Assembly: GCA_031253985.1 (NCBI GenBank)
Contig: JAIRVH010000042.1
Span: 1 to 64,000 of the forward strand
Origin: Sphingobacterium sp.
GTDB taxonomy: Bacteria; Bacteroidota; Bacteroidia; Sphingobacteriales; Sphingobacteriaceae
Length of the DNA: 64,000 bases
Direction: 5' to 3'
Position 1 is the first letter of the stretch, and every line of letters starts with the position of its first letter. Of this stretch, positions 8,049 to 17,883 are shown piece by piece. The notes below the pieces were generated by a model. It was given only the letters and a program-made list of their open reading frames with translations. It was not told the origin of the DNA and did no database searches. The translations under genes and the position numbers were made by a program.

Positions 8049-9704
8049 ATGATTTTTGTAAGCGCACAGCCAGCTGAAGACTTTTTTCTTTGGCAAATTA
8101 AAGTCATGCTCAATAATTTTAATAGATTAGGTATTCAGGGTTCTGACATTCATATTCTATTCGGATACAAAGATGAAATTCCCTTAAATGTAATTGACTT
8201 TGTTCAAAATAACAGAGAAGCACAGTTTTTCTTCTATGAAGATACAAGGCTCTCAAAAGTATATCTTTCTTCCATCCGGCCTCACATTTTAGCAAAACAT
8301 TTCAAGTTACATGCAAATTTGTCTCAAGAGTGCATTTTTTATCATGATGTTGATATTTTATTTACAGAAAATTTTGATGGTTTTGAATCTCTTTTAGAGG
8401 ATGAAATCTGGTACTTTTCTCCAGCTAATTATATAGCTGCTTCTCAGGTAATTAGCATTGATGGTTTAAATGTCTTAAAAGGCATGTGTGAGATTGTAGG
8501 TATTGATCGCAAACTTGTTCAAAGAAATGATATAAATGCAGGTGGAGCACAATATATTATGAAAAACCTAGATTATACCTTTTGGGATAAAGTAGAGTTA
8601 GATTGCGAAAATATATATAAATTTCTTTTAAAAAACGAAGAAAAAAAACCGTACAAAGATCATATATCAAGCTGGTGTACAGATATGTATGTTGTTTATT
8701 GGAATAGCTTATTAAATGCTAAAGTTAAGTCAGTTAAGGAACTCGACTTCTGTTGGCCCCATGACGATATTAAGCGTTACTCTGAATGTTCAATTTTTCA
8801 TAATTCAGGTGTATTTCCGAAAAACGCTAAAGACTATTTTTATAAATCGGGGTTTTACTCATCAGAACCTTATTTTAAGGATTTTTCATTTGTTTCTGAA
8901 CATTGTTGTTCATCAAAATATGTGGAAGAAATCTATAAAACTGAAGATAAATTGCTTTATAATGCTAATGATTGTACTTTTATTATTCCTATTAAAATTG
9001 ACTCCCCAGAGAGATATGAGAATTTAATCACATCTGTTAGCTTTCTTTTAAAATTTTTCGAATGCAAAATATTAATATTAGAAGCTGATATTTCTCAGAA
9101 GGTCTATTTTAAGCATCCGAATGTTGAATGTTTATTTATATATGATGCTTCTAAGATATATAGACGTCAAATGTATAATAATCAGATGGCTGCACTTTGT
9201 ACTACAAAGATTATTATAAAATATGACTGCGATGTCATTATTCCGCCTTCTCAAATTTATCAATCAATATTAAAAGTAAGATATGATACAAATAAAATAT
9301 CCTACCCATATGACGGAAGGTTCATAAATGCTGCTGGACCTTTAAAATCGGAATTTATTGCAACTAAAAATATTAGAATTTTTGATAAATATCTTTTAAA
9401 AGTATGGAATAGTATGTTCCTTTCATGTGGGGGGTGTGTTGTGTTAAATAGGAATACCTATTTACAAGTGGGAGGGGATAATGAAAAATTTAATGGCTGG
9501 GGTTTTGAAGACCAAGAATTAAAAAAAAGGTTTGAGATATTAGGGCTTTTTGTACACAGAGCGAAAGGTGCATTATACCACCTTTCTCATCCGCAATTGA
9601 ACAATTCGTATTTCTTTTCAGAGGAGGAAAAGAATAATAGTTATAAAATTTATTTAGATACATGTGCTAGCTCTAAACATTTATTAGAAAAATATGGCAA
9701 TTAG
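8049..9704 (+). CDS. Two-domain glycosyltransferase (GT7/GT2-like C-terminal domain)
   Basis: A 551-residue cytoplasmic protein with two apparent nucleotide-sugar domains. The N-terminal half has a DXD-type motif, HD100-V-D102-ILF, after a conserved SSIRPHILAKHF helix. The C-terminal half, from about residue 312, begins with a GT-A start (CTFIIPIKIDSPERYENL), has YDCDVIIPP near 394-402 as DXD equivalent, and ends with GGCVVLNRNTYLQVGG then F-x-GWGFEDQE near 478-490, the signature of the galactosyltransferase (GT7) C-terminal region. It overlaps the next gene by 11 bp, so it belongs to the cluster operon. Glycosylation of the lanthipeptide is inferred from this linkage. Confidence 0.75.
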   Translation: MIFVSAQPAEDFFLWQIKVMLNNFNRLGIQGSDIHILFGYKDEIPLNVIDFVQNNREAQFFFYEDTRLSKVYLSSIRPHILAKHFKLHANLSQECIFYHDVDILFTENFDGFESLLEDEIWYFSPANYIAASQVISIDGLNVLKGMCEIVGIDRKLVQRNDINAGGAQYIMKNLDYTFWDKVELDCENIYKFLLKNEEKKPYKDHISSWCTDMYVVYWNSLLNAKVKSVKELDFCWPHDDIKRYSECSIFHNSGVFPKNAKDYFYKSGFYSSEPYFKDFSFVSEHCCSSKYVEEIYKTEDKLLYNANDCTFIIPIKIDSPERYENLITSVSFLLKFFECKILILEADISQKVYFKHPNVECLFIYDASKIYRRQMYNNQMAALCTTKIIIKYDCDVIIPPSQIYQSILKVRYDTNKISYPYDGRFINAAGPLKSEFIATKNIRIFDKYLLKVWNSMFLSCGGCVVLNRNTYLQVGGDNEKFNGWGFEDQELKKRFEILGLFVHRAKGALYHLSHPQLNNSYFFSEEEKNNSYKIYLDTCASSKHLLEKYGN

Positions 9705-10755
9705 ATATAATAGACTTGAACACACTTTAAAAAAATTGAGCGATACAATATTATTAAATGCTGGAATATTGTCTTCGACCGGAATTAATAATGGAAGTTT
9801 TGGTAATTTATTGTTTTTATATGAATATGATCGTTTTAAAGCCAATGATTTAATTTATGAGTTAACAAATCGAATTTTTCTTAGTTCGATTGAAAAGGTT
9901 GGACCTGATATAAGTTTTTTGGACGGCTTATCAGGAATAGGAATTTCGATTTGCTCATTAATCGAAGCTGATTACATAACGATGAGTAATAGTAAGATTT
10001 TTGACGGTTTTGATCATTTACTTTCGGATTCCTATAAATTTCATTCTAATTCTATTGATTGCTTTGGCGCAGCACTATATAATATTTACCGATTGAAAAT
10101 GGAGGACAATCTCATTGACTATCTAAGAAGAGAATTTATTATTTTGACAATGAGTAATATTGCTGATGCACTAACAGAATATATTTCTTACCTAGAAATA
10201 TCAATGGATCATGCACTCGTTTTTTCCATCCCTAAATTCATTGAAATAAACTCACTCCTTTATAATTGTCGAATTCTGCTACAATGCCAAAAATGCCTAT
10301 CTGTACTTTATCCTGAAGGTTATCAATTGTGCTTAGATAAGGTCCAAATCATTATCGATTTGATGTTGGAAAAAATTGAAAAATGCAAAACAAAGCAAGA
10401 GAAAACAATTCAAAATGAAGTAATTAAAGATGTTCTAATTACAATTGTTAAATGGTGCAACTTTCTTAATAGAGATGTTAAGAAGCCAGAAGAATTACTT
10501 GCGTATTTATGGCGCGCAAAAAAAGCATTATTTTATAACAATCCAAACTTTAGAGATCATCAGTTACTAAAAGAAGTTTTTGGAGAAAATTTTCTAAATT
10601 TTGAAGCTACACTATTTAATTCGGCGTTGTCCTTAATTTCTCCAATTAATTCACAACTTACCTTCGGGCTGTCTGGCTGTGCAGGTATCGGTTTGAATAT
10701 ACTTGAATTTATTAACGGAACAGTCATTCAGAAAGATAATATTTATTTTAAATAA
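9694..10755 (+). CDS. LanC-like protein without the zinc ligands
   Basis: A 353-residue protein with the alpha/alpha-barrel flavour of LanC-type cyclases: small glycine motifs NNGSFGNLLFLYEY near residues 30-43, FLDGLSGIGISICSL near 71-85 and a C-terminal GLSGCAGIGLNILEF. The conserved zinc-binding residues of active LanC (C of WCYG, C and H of CHG) are not seen in the corresponding places, in contrast to the second LanC at 13856. It may be a non-catalytic partner, a carrier-binding protein or a strongly diverged enzyme. It is translationally coupled to the glycosyltransferase upstream and ends 1 bp before the next start, so it is certainly co-transcribed. Its fold assignment rests on weak repeats only. 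Confidence 0.5.
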   Translation: MAIRYNRLEHTLKKLSDTILLNAGILSSTGINNGSFGNLLFLYEYDRFKANDLIYELTNRIFLSSIEKVGPDISFLDGLSGIGISICSLIEADYITMSNSKIFDGFDHLLSDSYKFHSNSIDCFGAALYNIYRLKMEDNLIDYLRREFIILTMSNIADALTEYISYLEISMDHALVFSIPKFIEINSLLYNCRILLQCQKCLSVLYPEGYQLCLDKVQIIIDLMLEKIEKCKTKQEKTIQNEVIKDVLITIVKWCNFLNRDVKKPEELLAYLWRAKKALFYNNPNFRDHQLLKEVFGENFLNFEATLFNSALSLISPINSQLTFGLSGCAGIGLNILEFINGTVIQKDNIYFK

Positions 10756-10756
10756 C

Positions 10757-11677
10757 ATGGACATTATATTTACGGATGATTTTAGCAATGGAAAATTTAT
10801 TAATCGCATTGTAAAATCTAAATTTAAAAACGTTTATTCAATAAACATATCCTTTAAGATATTTCAAGCAATAAAGATTATTAAAAATGAAAAGGAAATT
10901 GCATCTACTTTGATCAATATGGAGGATCTTGTAAATTCTTCTTTCGAAATATTCTTTAGAGATGTTATAAACTTTATTTTATTGTCTAATATCTCATTAA
11001 ATCCTAAAATTAGATGCGTTATTTTTTCCCCATATCTTTTAGGTCTAATTTCTGCACTAAATGATAAAGATGTTAAACCTGTCGTGATACTCGATGACTC
11101 TTTATTTAGAATCGATGATTTGTTTTGGAAAAAAAAAGATCTCAATAGTAATATATCAAACTTTTTATCAAAGAATTGTGATATTATTTGTTCTCTAACG
11201 ATAAAAAGTAGAATAGGAAAAATAACAAAGAAAAAGGATATTTTAGGGTTTGATATGGAAGAATCGATTAATAATTGTTATAAAAATAAGTCTGAAATCT
11301 CATCAAATAAAACTTTTGAAATAGTGATCTTAAGCGGAGCATTTGACTCTGCTAAAAAAGCTGTAATAAAAACCTTAGAAAACAATAAGGAAAAGAGTTT
11401 AATTATATTCGATTATGGTAATTTTAATACATATTTCGATGAGTTACCCGAACATATTCAAATGCAAACGACATTGATTACAAATTATGAATATTCTTCT
11501 ATAATAGAGAATATTTTGCAAGCGACACTCGTAATATTTGATAGTTCTAAATATGTCGATGAATTCCTATTTCACCTAATTATTAAGGTGAACAAAACGA
11601 CATCCACAAATGAAAAAGGATCAGGTTTTGAAGGAGAAAAAAAATTGGAGGATTTACTGGATGATTTTATTTGTTAA
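10757..11677 (+). CDS. Unrecognised protein of the lanthipeptide operon
   Basis: A protein of about 306 residues. The ATG at 10757, one base after the preceding stop, is preferred over an in-frame start at 10703 inside the upstream gene. The sequence begins MDIIFTDDFSNGKFINRIV and shows alternating beta/alpha segments (RCVIFSPYLLGLISALN, KPVVILDDSLF, KTFEIVILSGAFDSAKKAV, KSLIIFDYGNFNTYF) that suggest a Rossmann-like or GT-B-like fold. No catalytic motif can be named. It overlaps the S41 protease gene by 17 bp. A role in sugar attachment or tailoring is possible from context but not shown. Confidence 0.6.
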   Translation: MDIIFTDDFSNGKFINRIVKSKFKNVYSINISFKIFQAIKIIKNEKEIASTLINMEDLVNSSFEIFFRDVINFILLSNISLNPKIRCVIFSPYLLGLISALNDKDVKPVVILDDSLFRIDDLFWKKKDLNSNISNFLSKNCDIICSLTIKSRIGKITKKKDILGFDMEESINNCYKNKSEISSNKTFEIVILSGAFDSAKKAVIKTLENNKEKSLIIFDYGNFNTYFDELPEHIQMQTTLITNYEYSSIIENILQATLVIFDSSKYVDEFLFHLIIKVNKTTSTNEKGSGFEGEKKLEDLLDDFIC

Positions 11678-13859
11678 AGTGATTAAACGAGCCCTATTTA
11701 TAGTAATATCATTACTTTTATTTTTTAAAAGTTCATTTAGTCAACCGAACGAACGTGAAAGGAGAAATTTAGAGGCCTTTTCGGAGATATTTGGCACTGT
11801 TAGATATTTTTACCCTTCTGAAGTTGTTAAATCTATAGAATGGCCTGTTTTTGCTATCTATGGAACAGGAAAAATCATAGGCGCGAAAAATGATCAGGAA
11901 CTATTGAAAGAATTAAAAATTTTGTTCAAAGATATTGCACCTGACCTCAAACTTCAATCGGAAAAGATATCAAAATCCGATAATGGATTTAAGCAATATT
12001 CAGGCAAAAACGGTATTAAAATGCATTGGCAACATAAGGGTATTTCTGAACTCGAAAGTAATCCTTACTATCAAAGCGTTTTAGTAAATTCTACAGTACA
12101 AGAATCCCCTTTTTTGCAAAATCATTACTCAGTAATAAATGTTGCAAAGATTGATTTCGTAGATGGAAGAGCAGGCACAAAATTCAAATTAATGTTTGAC
12201 CTTTCCGATAAAATGAATAGTGACAGCTTGCTCCTTAGAAATTGTTTTTCTTATCAAGATTTTGAAATAGTAAAAGTGCAGAGGCAAATTGAGGATAAAA
12301 AATATTGGCACTTTGAAATTTTTGGAGAAAGAAAAGAACAAAGTAGGTTTTTTGCATTTAATCTAATTTTCTCTAAAAACAATAGTAAAGACCGTTTCTT
12401 TCCAAAAAATGTGAAATTATATATTTTTAACGAAAATAAGTGGGCTGAGGAGAATTCTTTGATAATTGAAAATGAACCTCGAGATCAAACTATAATTCCA
12501 TTTGGCCTAGAATTAGTTGAGAATGTAACTATGAGGCAACCAGAATTATTCAAATCTGAATTGTCGGAGAATATTAAATTCACGAATAGTGTAAATGGGA
12601 TAAATTATGAGTTGCCTATATTTAAATATAGTTCTGAAAATAATGTTCAATTTATAAAGGATCGTCCATCCATCGATTCTATCAATTCTGTTTTGATGGA
12701 TTTTATGAAAAATAATGATTACAGCTCTCGAACAACATTTATAGCAAATTGGGTCATTGTAATGAACAATTTAAAATATGGATTTCCCTATTGGGCAAAT
12801 ATCGATATGTCATTTAAAGAATTTCAACATAAAAGTTTAGGCTTTATATTCTCTAACAAGAATGAGTTTGAGCACGTTGACGGTTTAAATAAAACTCTTG
12901 CATTATTGAACGATGGGCACGCAAAAGCAAGCCTCCCATATCTAGTTAAGCGTTTCTTTCCGCCAATCACTATAAACAGTCATAATGGAAGTTTCTATGT
13001 TGAAAGAACTGCTGATACAATTTACAATAAAAAGATTGGATCTAAAATATTGCGTATCAATGGTATATCCATCGATAGTTTGTACAAAGTCACCTCACTC
13101 AAAGTATCAGGCTCTCGCCAATGGGTTCATTTTTGGAGTCTAAAGGAGCTTCTTTCTTCTTCGAAACAAGATACAGTTGTTATTGAACTTAAGCAAGACG
13201 ATTTGTCAACTGAAAATATAAAGTTAGTTAGAAATGTAACGGAAAAGGATTATAATGAGATAATGGTAAAGAAAATAAAACCCAAAAATGGGAGATTCAA
13301 AAAAGATCTGTTTTATTTTGATTTAACATCTGCTACTATAATTGATGATTTTCTATCAAAATTTGACTCTTTAAATAAAGATTCAAAGATAATTTTTGAT
13401 TTAAGGGGATACCCGAAAGTTGAGTTGAATACTTTGTTAGGCTTCTTTTTAAAGCAGGATACAGCCATCAGTTACTTTGGAACTCCGCTGCGCGAACATC
13501 CCGACGTTAAACGTTTTAAATTTAATTTTAACAGCCAGAAGATCAGAAAGGAAAATAAACCATTTTTAGGCAAACTATATGTTTTGATAAATGAAGAAGC
13601 TTTTAGTGCATCCGAAACTATCATATGTATGTTCAAAGATCTAACAGATGCTATTTTAGTTGGACATCCAACCTCTGGGGCGAACGGTGCTACTCAGTAT
13701 TTTTCACTGCCCTATGGATACAACATTAGTTATACAGGGCAAATGGCTAGGGATCTCAAAGGCCATGTCTATTTTTCCACTGGTATTGCACCTCATCACT
13801 TGATTGAAAATATTTCATCGATGAGTTTCGATGAAATCATAAAAAAATTAGATCTATGA
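11661..13859 (+). CDS. S41-family serine protease of the lanthipeptide cluster
   Basis: The ATG at 11661 follows GGAGGATTTACTGG and directly starts a signal peptide (MILFVKVIKRALFIVISLLL...SFS), so it is preferred over the upstream in-frame start at 11610; the product is about 732 residues. The C-terminal third shows the tail-specific protease (S41/CtpA) core: KDSKIIFDLRGYP, GKLYVLINEEAFSASE around residue 649 with the S-A-S-E motif of the nucleophile, and VGHPTSGANG. S41 proteases act in the periplasm. Its 5' end overlaps the unknown gene and its 3' end overlaps lanC by the ATGA at 13856-13859. In this setting it may trim the leader or mature the exported peptide; that is inference, since the C39 exporter domain can also cleave the leader. 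Confidence 0.8.
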   Translation: MILFVKVIKRALFIVISLLLFFKSSFSQPNERERRNLEAFSEIFGTVRYFYPSEVVKSIEWPVFAIYGTGKIIGAKNDQELLKELKILFKDIAPDLKLQSEKISKSDNGFKQYSGKNGIKMHWQHKGISELESNPYYQSVLVNSTVQESPFLQNHYSVINVAKIDFVDGRAGTKFKLMFDLSDKMNSDSLLLRNCFSYQDFEIVKVQRQIEDKKYWHFEIFGERKEQSRFFAFNLIFSKNNSKDRFFPKNVKLYIFNENKWAEENSLIIENEPRDQTIIPFGLELVENVTMRQPELFKSELSENIKFTNSVNGINYELPIFKYSSENNVQFIKDRPSIDSINSVLMDFMKNNDYSSRTTFIANWVIVMNNLKYGFPYWANIDMSFKEFQHKSLGFIFSNKNEFEHVDGLNKTLALLNDGHAKASLPYLVKRFFPPITINSHNGSFYVERTADTIYNKKIGSKILRINGISIDSLYKVTSLKVSGSRQWVHFWSLKELLSSSKQDTVVIELKQDDLSTENIKLVRNVTEKDYNEIMVKKIKPKNGRFKKDLFYFDLTSATIIDDFLSKFDSLNKDSKIIFDLRGYPKVELNTLLGFFLKQDTAISYFGTPLREHPDVKRFKFNFNSQKIRKENKPFLGKLYVLINEEAFSASETIICMFKDLTDAILVGHPTSGANGATQYFSLPYGYNISYTGQMARDLKGHVYFSTGIAPHHLIENISSMSFDEIIKKLDL

Positions 13860-15004
13860 TTGATCAAAATGAAATTCTGGAAAAAATCAAAGAAAGTTTA
13901 CCCTTATCGAGTATTCAGAAAGGTAAATTATCGAATTCTCTTTTTACGGGAGGGGCGGGAATACTTCTATTTTATGCACTAGAAATGTTGACCACTGAAG
14001 AAAATTATCTAAATGAAGATTTTGAGCAGAGCCTAGTTATTTTATGTAACAGAGCTAGCGAATATTCGACAGCATCTTTTTGTAATGGTTACGCTGGTTT
14101 CCTATGGTTGTTGGATTTTTTTAAAAAGAACAATATTTTAGATGAAGCATTTGACCTAAATATCTATTCTGATCAACTTCATCGTGATTTGAATATCTAT
14201 GTAAATAATGATAATATGGACTTTTTACATGGTGCAACCGGACTTGCCTATGTAAGTTTAAATATTTTTTCGGATCCGAAACTCGAACTTTATTTTAATA
14301 CTCTACTGAATAAAGTTGAAAAAACGGATGAAGGATACTGTTTGTCGACTAAATTCACTTTGGAGCATAGAGAGGTATATGATTTTGGATTGGCTCACGG
14401 TATGATCAACTTACTTCCAATTTTGGACTTATGTATTGATAGAAATATTTATAAAGAATTAGCAAAAGACATATTTAATGGAATTTTCAATTATTATATT
14501 AATACAATAGGGCGGTATTCAAAAAAGTCATTTTTTCCGAATTTTTTAGATCTTACAGATCACAATTTTTCCAGTTTTGAATCTCGGTTAGCTTGGTGTT
14601 ATGGCGACTTGGGAATATTATTTCTTTTATATAAGTATGCTTCGAAGTATTATAGCCGGGACAAATCTTCTTTTCTTTTAGATAAATTAAAAATTACAGC
14701 CAAAAGAAAGGATGATATAGATACTGAAATCGGAGATTATAGTATTTGCCACGGAAGTACTGGTGCGAGTATAATATTTAAAATACTGTTTATTAAAACA
14801 GGGGAGGATATTTTTAATGAAGCTTCTTCTTATTGGGAAAAAAGGAGTATGGAATATTACTTAAGTAATAATGTTTCTTCGGGTGTAAAAAATCATTCAA
14901 TTATTGAAGGTTCCTTAGGGGTGGGTATTTTAATTTTGATGAATAAAAACAATCTATTTGCCAATGATTTTCTTCTGAAATGGGCAGATATGTTTCTTTT
15001 ATAA
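13856..15004 (+). CDS. lanC: Lanthionine cyclase LanC
   Basis: A 382-residue protein with the complete set of LanC motifs: FTGGAG near 30-35, FLHGATG near 123-129, FGLAHG at 177-182 with H181, WCYGD at 247-251 with C248, and ICHG at 297-300 with C298 and H299. C248, C298 and H299 fit the three zinc ligands that activate cysteine thiols for Michael addition to dehydroalanine or dehydrobutyrine, forming lanthionine rings. It acts in the cytoplasm with the LanB halves. The start overlaps the stop of the protease gene (ATGA), and the precursor gene begins 68 bp downstream, so modification and substrate genes are closely linked. Confidence 0.9.
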   Translation: MIDQNEILEKIKESLPLSSIQKGKLSNSLFTGGAGILLFYALEMLTTEENYLNEDFEQSLVILCNRASEYSTASFCNGYAGFLWLLDFFKKNNILDEAFDLNIYSDQLHRDLNIYVNNDNMDFLHGATGLAYVSLNIFSDPKLELYFNTLLNKVEKTDEGYCLSTKFTLEHREVYDFGLAHGMINLLPILDLCIDRNIYKELAKDIFNGIFNYYINTIGRYSKKSFFPNFLDLTDHNFSSFESRLAWCYGDLGILFLLYKYASKYYSRDKSSFLLDKLKITAKRKDDIDTEIGDYSICHGSTGASIIFKILFIKTGEDIFNEASSYWEKRSMEYYLSNNVSSGVKNHSIIEGSLGVGILILMNKNNLFANDFLLKWADMFLL

Positions 15005-15072
15005 AAAAAATAAAAATATATTTTAAATCAAATTATTTTTTTAACTTAGGGTAAGTTATAAATCAAAAAAAT

Positions 15073-15318
15073 ATGAGAAAAAAGATTAATCTAGACAAGA
15101 TCGTTTTAGGGACTTTGTCTGAGGACCAATTGAAATCCATTGTTGGAGCGGAAAGTGGAAGTTCTAAATCTTACGTGACCGAGTATAAAAATGGTCCGAA
15201 AAAGTGTGTTGATATTTCTGTCACTCTTCCTGAATCAAGTGTTATGAATGGGTGTAACACACCAAAACCTGTTTCGCCAACATCCAAACCTTATACATGT
15301 TTAACCGCTGCTATTTAA
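15073..15318 (+). CDS. lanA: Class I lanthipeptide precursor
   Basis: An 81-residue precursor. The leader (residues 1-26, MRKKINLDKIVLGTLSEDQL...VGA) has the LDK...L-SEDQLKSIVG-A form of Bacteroidota lanthipeptide and double-glycine leaders, and the G-A pair at 25-26 is the likely cut site of the C39 peptidase. The 55-residue core holds three cysteines (core positions 19, 35, 50), nine serines and six threonines, so up to three (methyl)lanthionine rings are possible. Aromatics are few and there is a PKPVSPTSKP spacer. A perfect terminator hairpin follows 16 bp after the stop, so the gene probably yields an abundant short transcript or ends the upstream operon. Confidence 0.88.
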   Translation: MRKKINLDKIVLGTLSEDQLKSIVGAESGSSKSYVTEYKNGPKKCVDISVTLPESSVMNGCNTPKPVSPTSKPYTCLTAAI

Positions 15319-15334
15319 GCTTAACATTATAAGG

Positions 15335-15385
15335 ATGCTAATTTTTGTTTAAGGATTAGTCCTTGACAAAAATTAGCATTTTTGA
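15335..15385 (+). terminator. Intrinsic terminator after the precursor gene
   Basis: ATGCTAATTTTTGT (15335-15348) pairs perfectly with ACAAAAATTAGCAT (15366-15379); inside it AAGGA/TCCTT extends the stem, and TTTTT follows. It separates the precursor transcript from the lanB operon downstream. Confidence 0.9.
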
Positions 15386-15747
15386 TTGGTAATAAAGTTA
15401 ACTTTTGGTACGAGTGTTTAATCTTGAATTTTATATTGTCACCATTTAAAATAAAAGGCGAGAATTTAAAAGGCAGGGTGAATTTTTTCTTATAAAGTGT
15501 GTTATAGGTTTTGTGAGTTAAGAGTTAATATCAATATTTTATTTGCATGCTGTTCATTTTTCCAATTTAATTATGAAGACCAGACCCTATCTCAGAATAA
15601 CACAAACCGTTCTCTTCGGTTTAGATTAATTCTCGATATCAATATTTATGTTTTTTATAATTATTTTCCATTTTATTTCGGGTGACCTAATATACTATAC
15701 TGCTTTAGTTTTAGGAACTGGATCATACTATTACCTCAATTTTACTT
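15386..15747. other. Intergenic region upstream of the lanB operon
   Basis: AT-rich, with no credible gene; a 62-codon frame at 15497-15685 has a random composition. As it lies after a strong terminator and before lanB it must hold the promoter of 15748-22172, but I see no clear TTTG/TAnnTTTG pair. Confidence 0.4.
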
Positions 15748-17883
15748 ATGCCAATTATTGAAATCTTTAAAAATGCGATTTTAAGAGTCCCACTATTGAC
15801 TTTAAATAATTATAGAGACAAGAATATCATTACCGATAATAGATTTAAGGAGGCTATTCAATTAGCAAGTAACTCTCTATATACTAATTTTTATGATAAA
15901 AAAGAGAATGGGAGATATGGAAAGGAGGCGAAAGCAATCTTTAAATACCTTAATAGAATGTGTAGTAGAACAGTCCCATTTGGAACTTTTGCTGCTACAG
16001 GGGTAGTCGAAATTGACTGTGATGAAACTAAACGAGGTCTTACCTTAAGCTGCAAGGATTTTTATTCAATCACCAAACCATCTTTACCACTCAAACAATT
16101 TTTAAGTAGAGCGAAACATATAAATGAAGTTAAAACGATTGAAAAAAATGGTACTCTAATTTTTAATGGAAGTAGTATTAGATTACTTCAACCAACTTCG
16201 GATTTAAATAGGTTAAATTACAATTTGATAGAATTCAGTGGCAATGAATCACTTTTCGGATTTTTAAAATTCATAGAAAAAAAGAGAAGTTTGGAGAGCT
16301 GCATAGATTTTCTTATTAAAGATGGGTTTGCTGACAATGAAGCAGATGGATTAGAAATAGTCGAAAAGTTGATAATTCATAATATTTGCTTTTCAGATTT
16401 GGAAATTAATGCCTTTTCAACTATAAATAATCTTTTCAATTCCAATTCTGAAGAGGTGAGAAAAATAATAGCAAACATTAATCTCATTAATTCCAAGGAG
16501 ATCGGGAAAAGAATGTCTGAATTCGAAATCCTAAATAGTCAATTGAATTGTATAGAAAAAAAGGAGCATATTTCACAAAAATTCATTAATACGAATACCT
16601 TTATTAAGTCTAAAAAGATCCATCTTTCTAATAAATTATTGAAAAAAATTTATAACGCCATAAGTATACTTGATGGTCTGAACAAAGAAACATTTAATAC
16701 AACTATCGATAGTTTCAAAGACCAGTTATATAAAAAATTTGAACACGAAAAAGTTCCATTATTAGTGGCGCTGGATCCGGATCTTGGAATAGGATTTGAC
16801 GATTTCATTGATGAGACTGTTAGAAGTAGAATTCCTTCTATTTATATCGGAGCATCTAGAAGAAAAATGGGTAAGGAATATGATGATATCAATATTCATA
16901 AATATCTATTGCATAAATATCTTGATTTTTTAGACTCTGATCGTAAGGAGCATATCATTATAAATGAAAATGAGTTAACTTTATCAAAACTTGAAGATCT
17001 CCCTCCAACATTTTCCGGATGTTTTGAAATTTATTCCGCCGGTAAGCCTTTTGAGGAGGATAGCATTTTATTAAAATATATCACATCAAGTAGTCCCACT
17101 AATTTAACAAATAGGTTAGATGAATCGAATAATGGATTTAAAGAATTGATCTTAGAAATAGCCAATTATGAAAACGATGTTTTCAATAATGTTGTTCAAG
17201 CTGACATAAATTACTTACCATCGGATATAGCAGGCAAACTACTAGTGCAAAGAAATCGATTGCGAAAATTTGAAATACCAGTTTTGACTGTGTCGTCCGA
17301 GGCTGATAATTCGGAGATAATTCCATTAAGCGACTTATATATATATATCGATTTTAATCACAATCTCAGATTAATATCAAACAGCCTCAAAAAGGATATT
17401 TTGCCTCGAAATGGAACCTTACATAATTTTTCGGCGGCATCCAATCCCATTTACAAATTTTTATCTTATTTTGAGCTATCCTTTTTGAGTAAAAAAAACT
17501 ATTTAAAACTTTCTTGGGGAAACTTACTTTATTTGCGATCTTTTTTACCTCGTGTACAGACAAATGATGGTATTATTTTGTCTCTAGCAACCTGGGTATT
17601 TCATATAGATGGCACTATGAATAATTTCAACCAAAAACTTTTGGAATTCAAAAACCGCTATAATATGCCTTCGAAAGTTTGGCTTTGTAATTTAGAAGAG
17701 GATAAAATATTTTTTGATCTGGAGGTTTCTATGAGTATTGAGATTCTTGAAAAGGAAATGAGAAATAAAGGAAGGCTAATATTTCAAGAATTCCTTTTCA
17801 AAGAAGCTTCAGCTTTTATTATTGATGGTGATACAGGTTCTATGTATGTAAACGAGCTATTTTTAAATTTTCATAAAATATGA
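15748..17883 (+). CDS. lanB: Lantibiotic dehydratase, glutamylation (N-terminal) subunit
   Basis: A 711-residue protein corresponding to the Lant_dehydr_N domain only. Family landmarks are the early FKNAILRVPLL, the CSRTVPFGTFAATG motif near residues 71-84 (LanB TPFG-type), PLLVALDPDLGIGFDD, and the late LRSFLPRVQTNDGIILSLATW. In class I lanthipeptide synthesis this part uses glutamyl-tRNA to glutamylate Ser/Thr side chains of the precursor; the elimination domain, fused in NisB, is here the next gene. The two overlap by ATGA at 17880-17883, so equimolar subunits of a split enzyme are expected, as known in other Bacteroidota lanthipeptide clusters such as pinensin. Confidence 0.88.
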   Translation: MPIIEIFKNAILRVPLLTLNNYRDKNIITDNRFKEAIQLASNSLYTNFYDKKENGRYGKEAKAIFKYLNRMCSRTVPFGTFAATGVVEIDCDETKRGLTLSCKDFYSITKPSLPLKQFLSRAKHINEVKTIEKNGTLIFNGSSIRLLQPTSDLNRLNYNLIEFSGNESLFGFLKFIEKKRSLESCIDFLIKDGFADNEADGLEIVEKLIIHNICFSDLEINAFSTINNLFNSNSEEVRKIIANINLINSKEIGKRMSEFEILNSQLNCIEKKEHISQKFINTNTFIKSKKIHLSNKLLKKIYNAISILDGLNKETFNTTIDSFKDQLYKKFEHEKVPLLVALDPDLGIGFDDFIDETVRSRIPSIYIGASRRKMGKEYDDINIHKYLLHKYLDFLDSDRKEHIIINENELTLSKLEDLPPTFSGCFEIYSAGKPFEEDSILLKYITSSSPTNLTNRLDESNNGFKELILEIANYENDVFNNVVQADINYLPSDIAGKLLVQRNRLRKFEIPVLTVSSEADNSEIIPLSDLYIYIDFNHNLRLISNSLKKDILPRNGTLHNFSAASNPIYKFLSYFELSFLSKKNYLKLSWGNLLYLRSFLPRVQTNDGIILSLATWVFHIDGTMNNFNQKLLEFKNRYNMPSKVWLCNLEEDKIFFDLEVSMSIEILEKEMRNKGRLIFQEFLFKEASAFIIDGDTGSMYVNELFLNFHKI

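Noticed and set aside
15497..15685. 62-codon ORF between the precursor and lanB
   Set aside because: Random composition and no second core or leader motif; not a second precursor.
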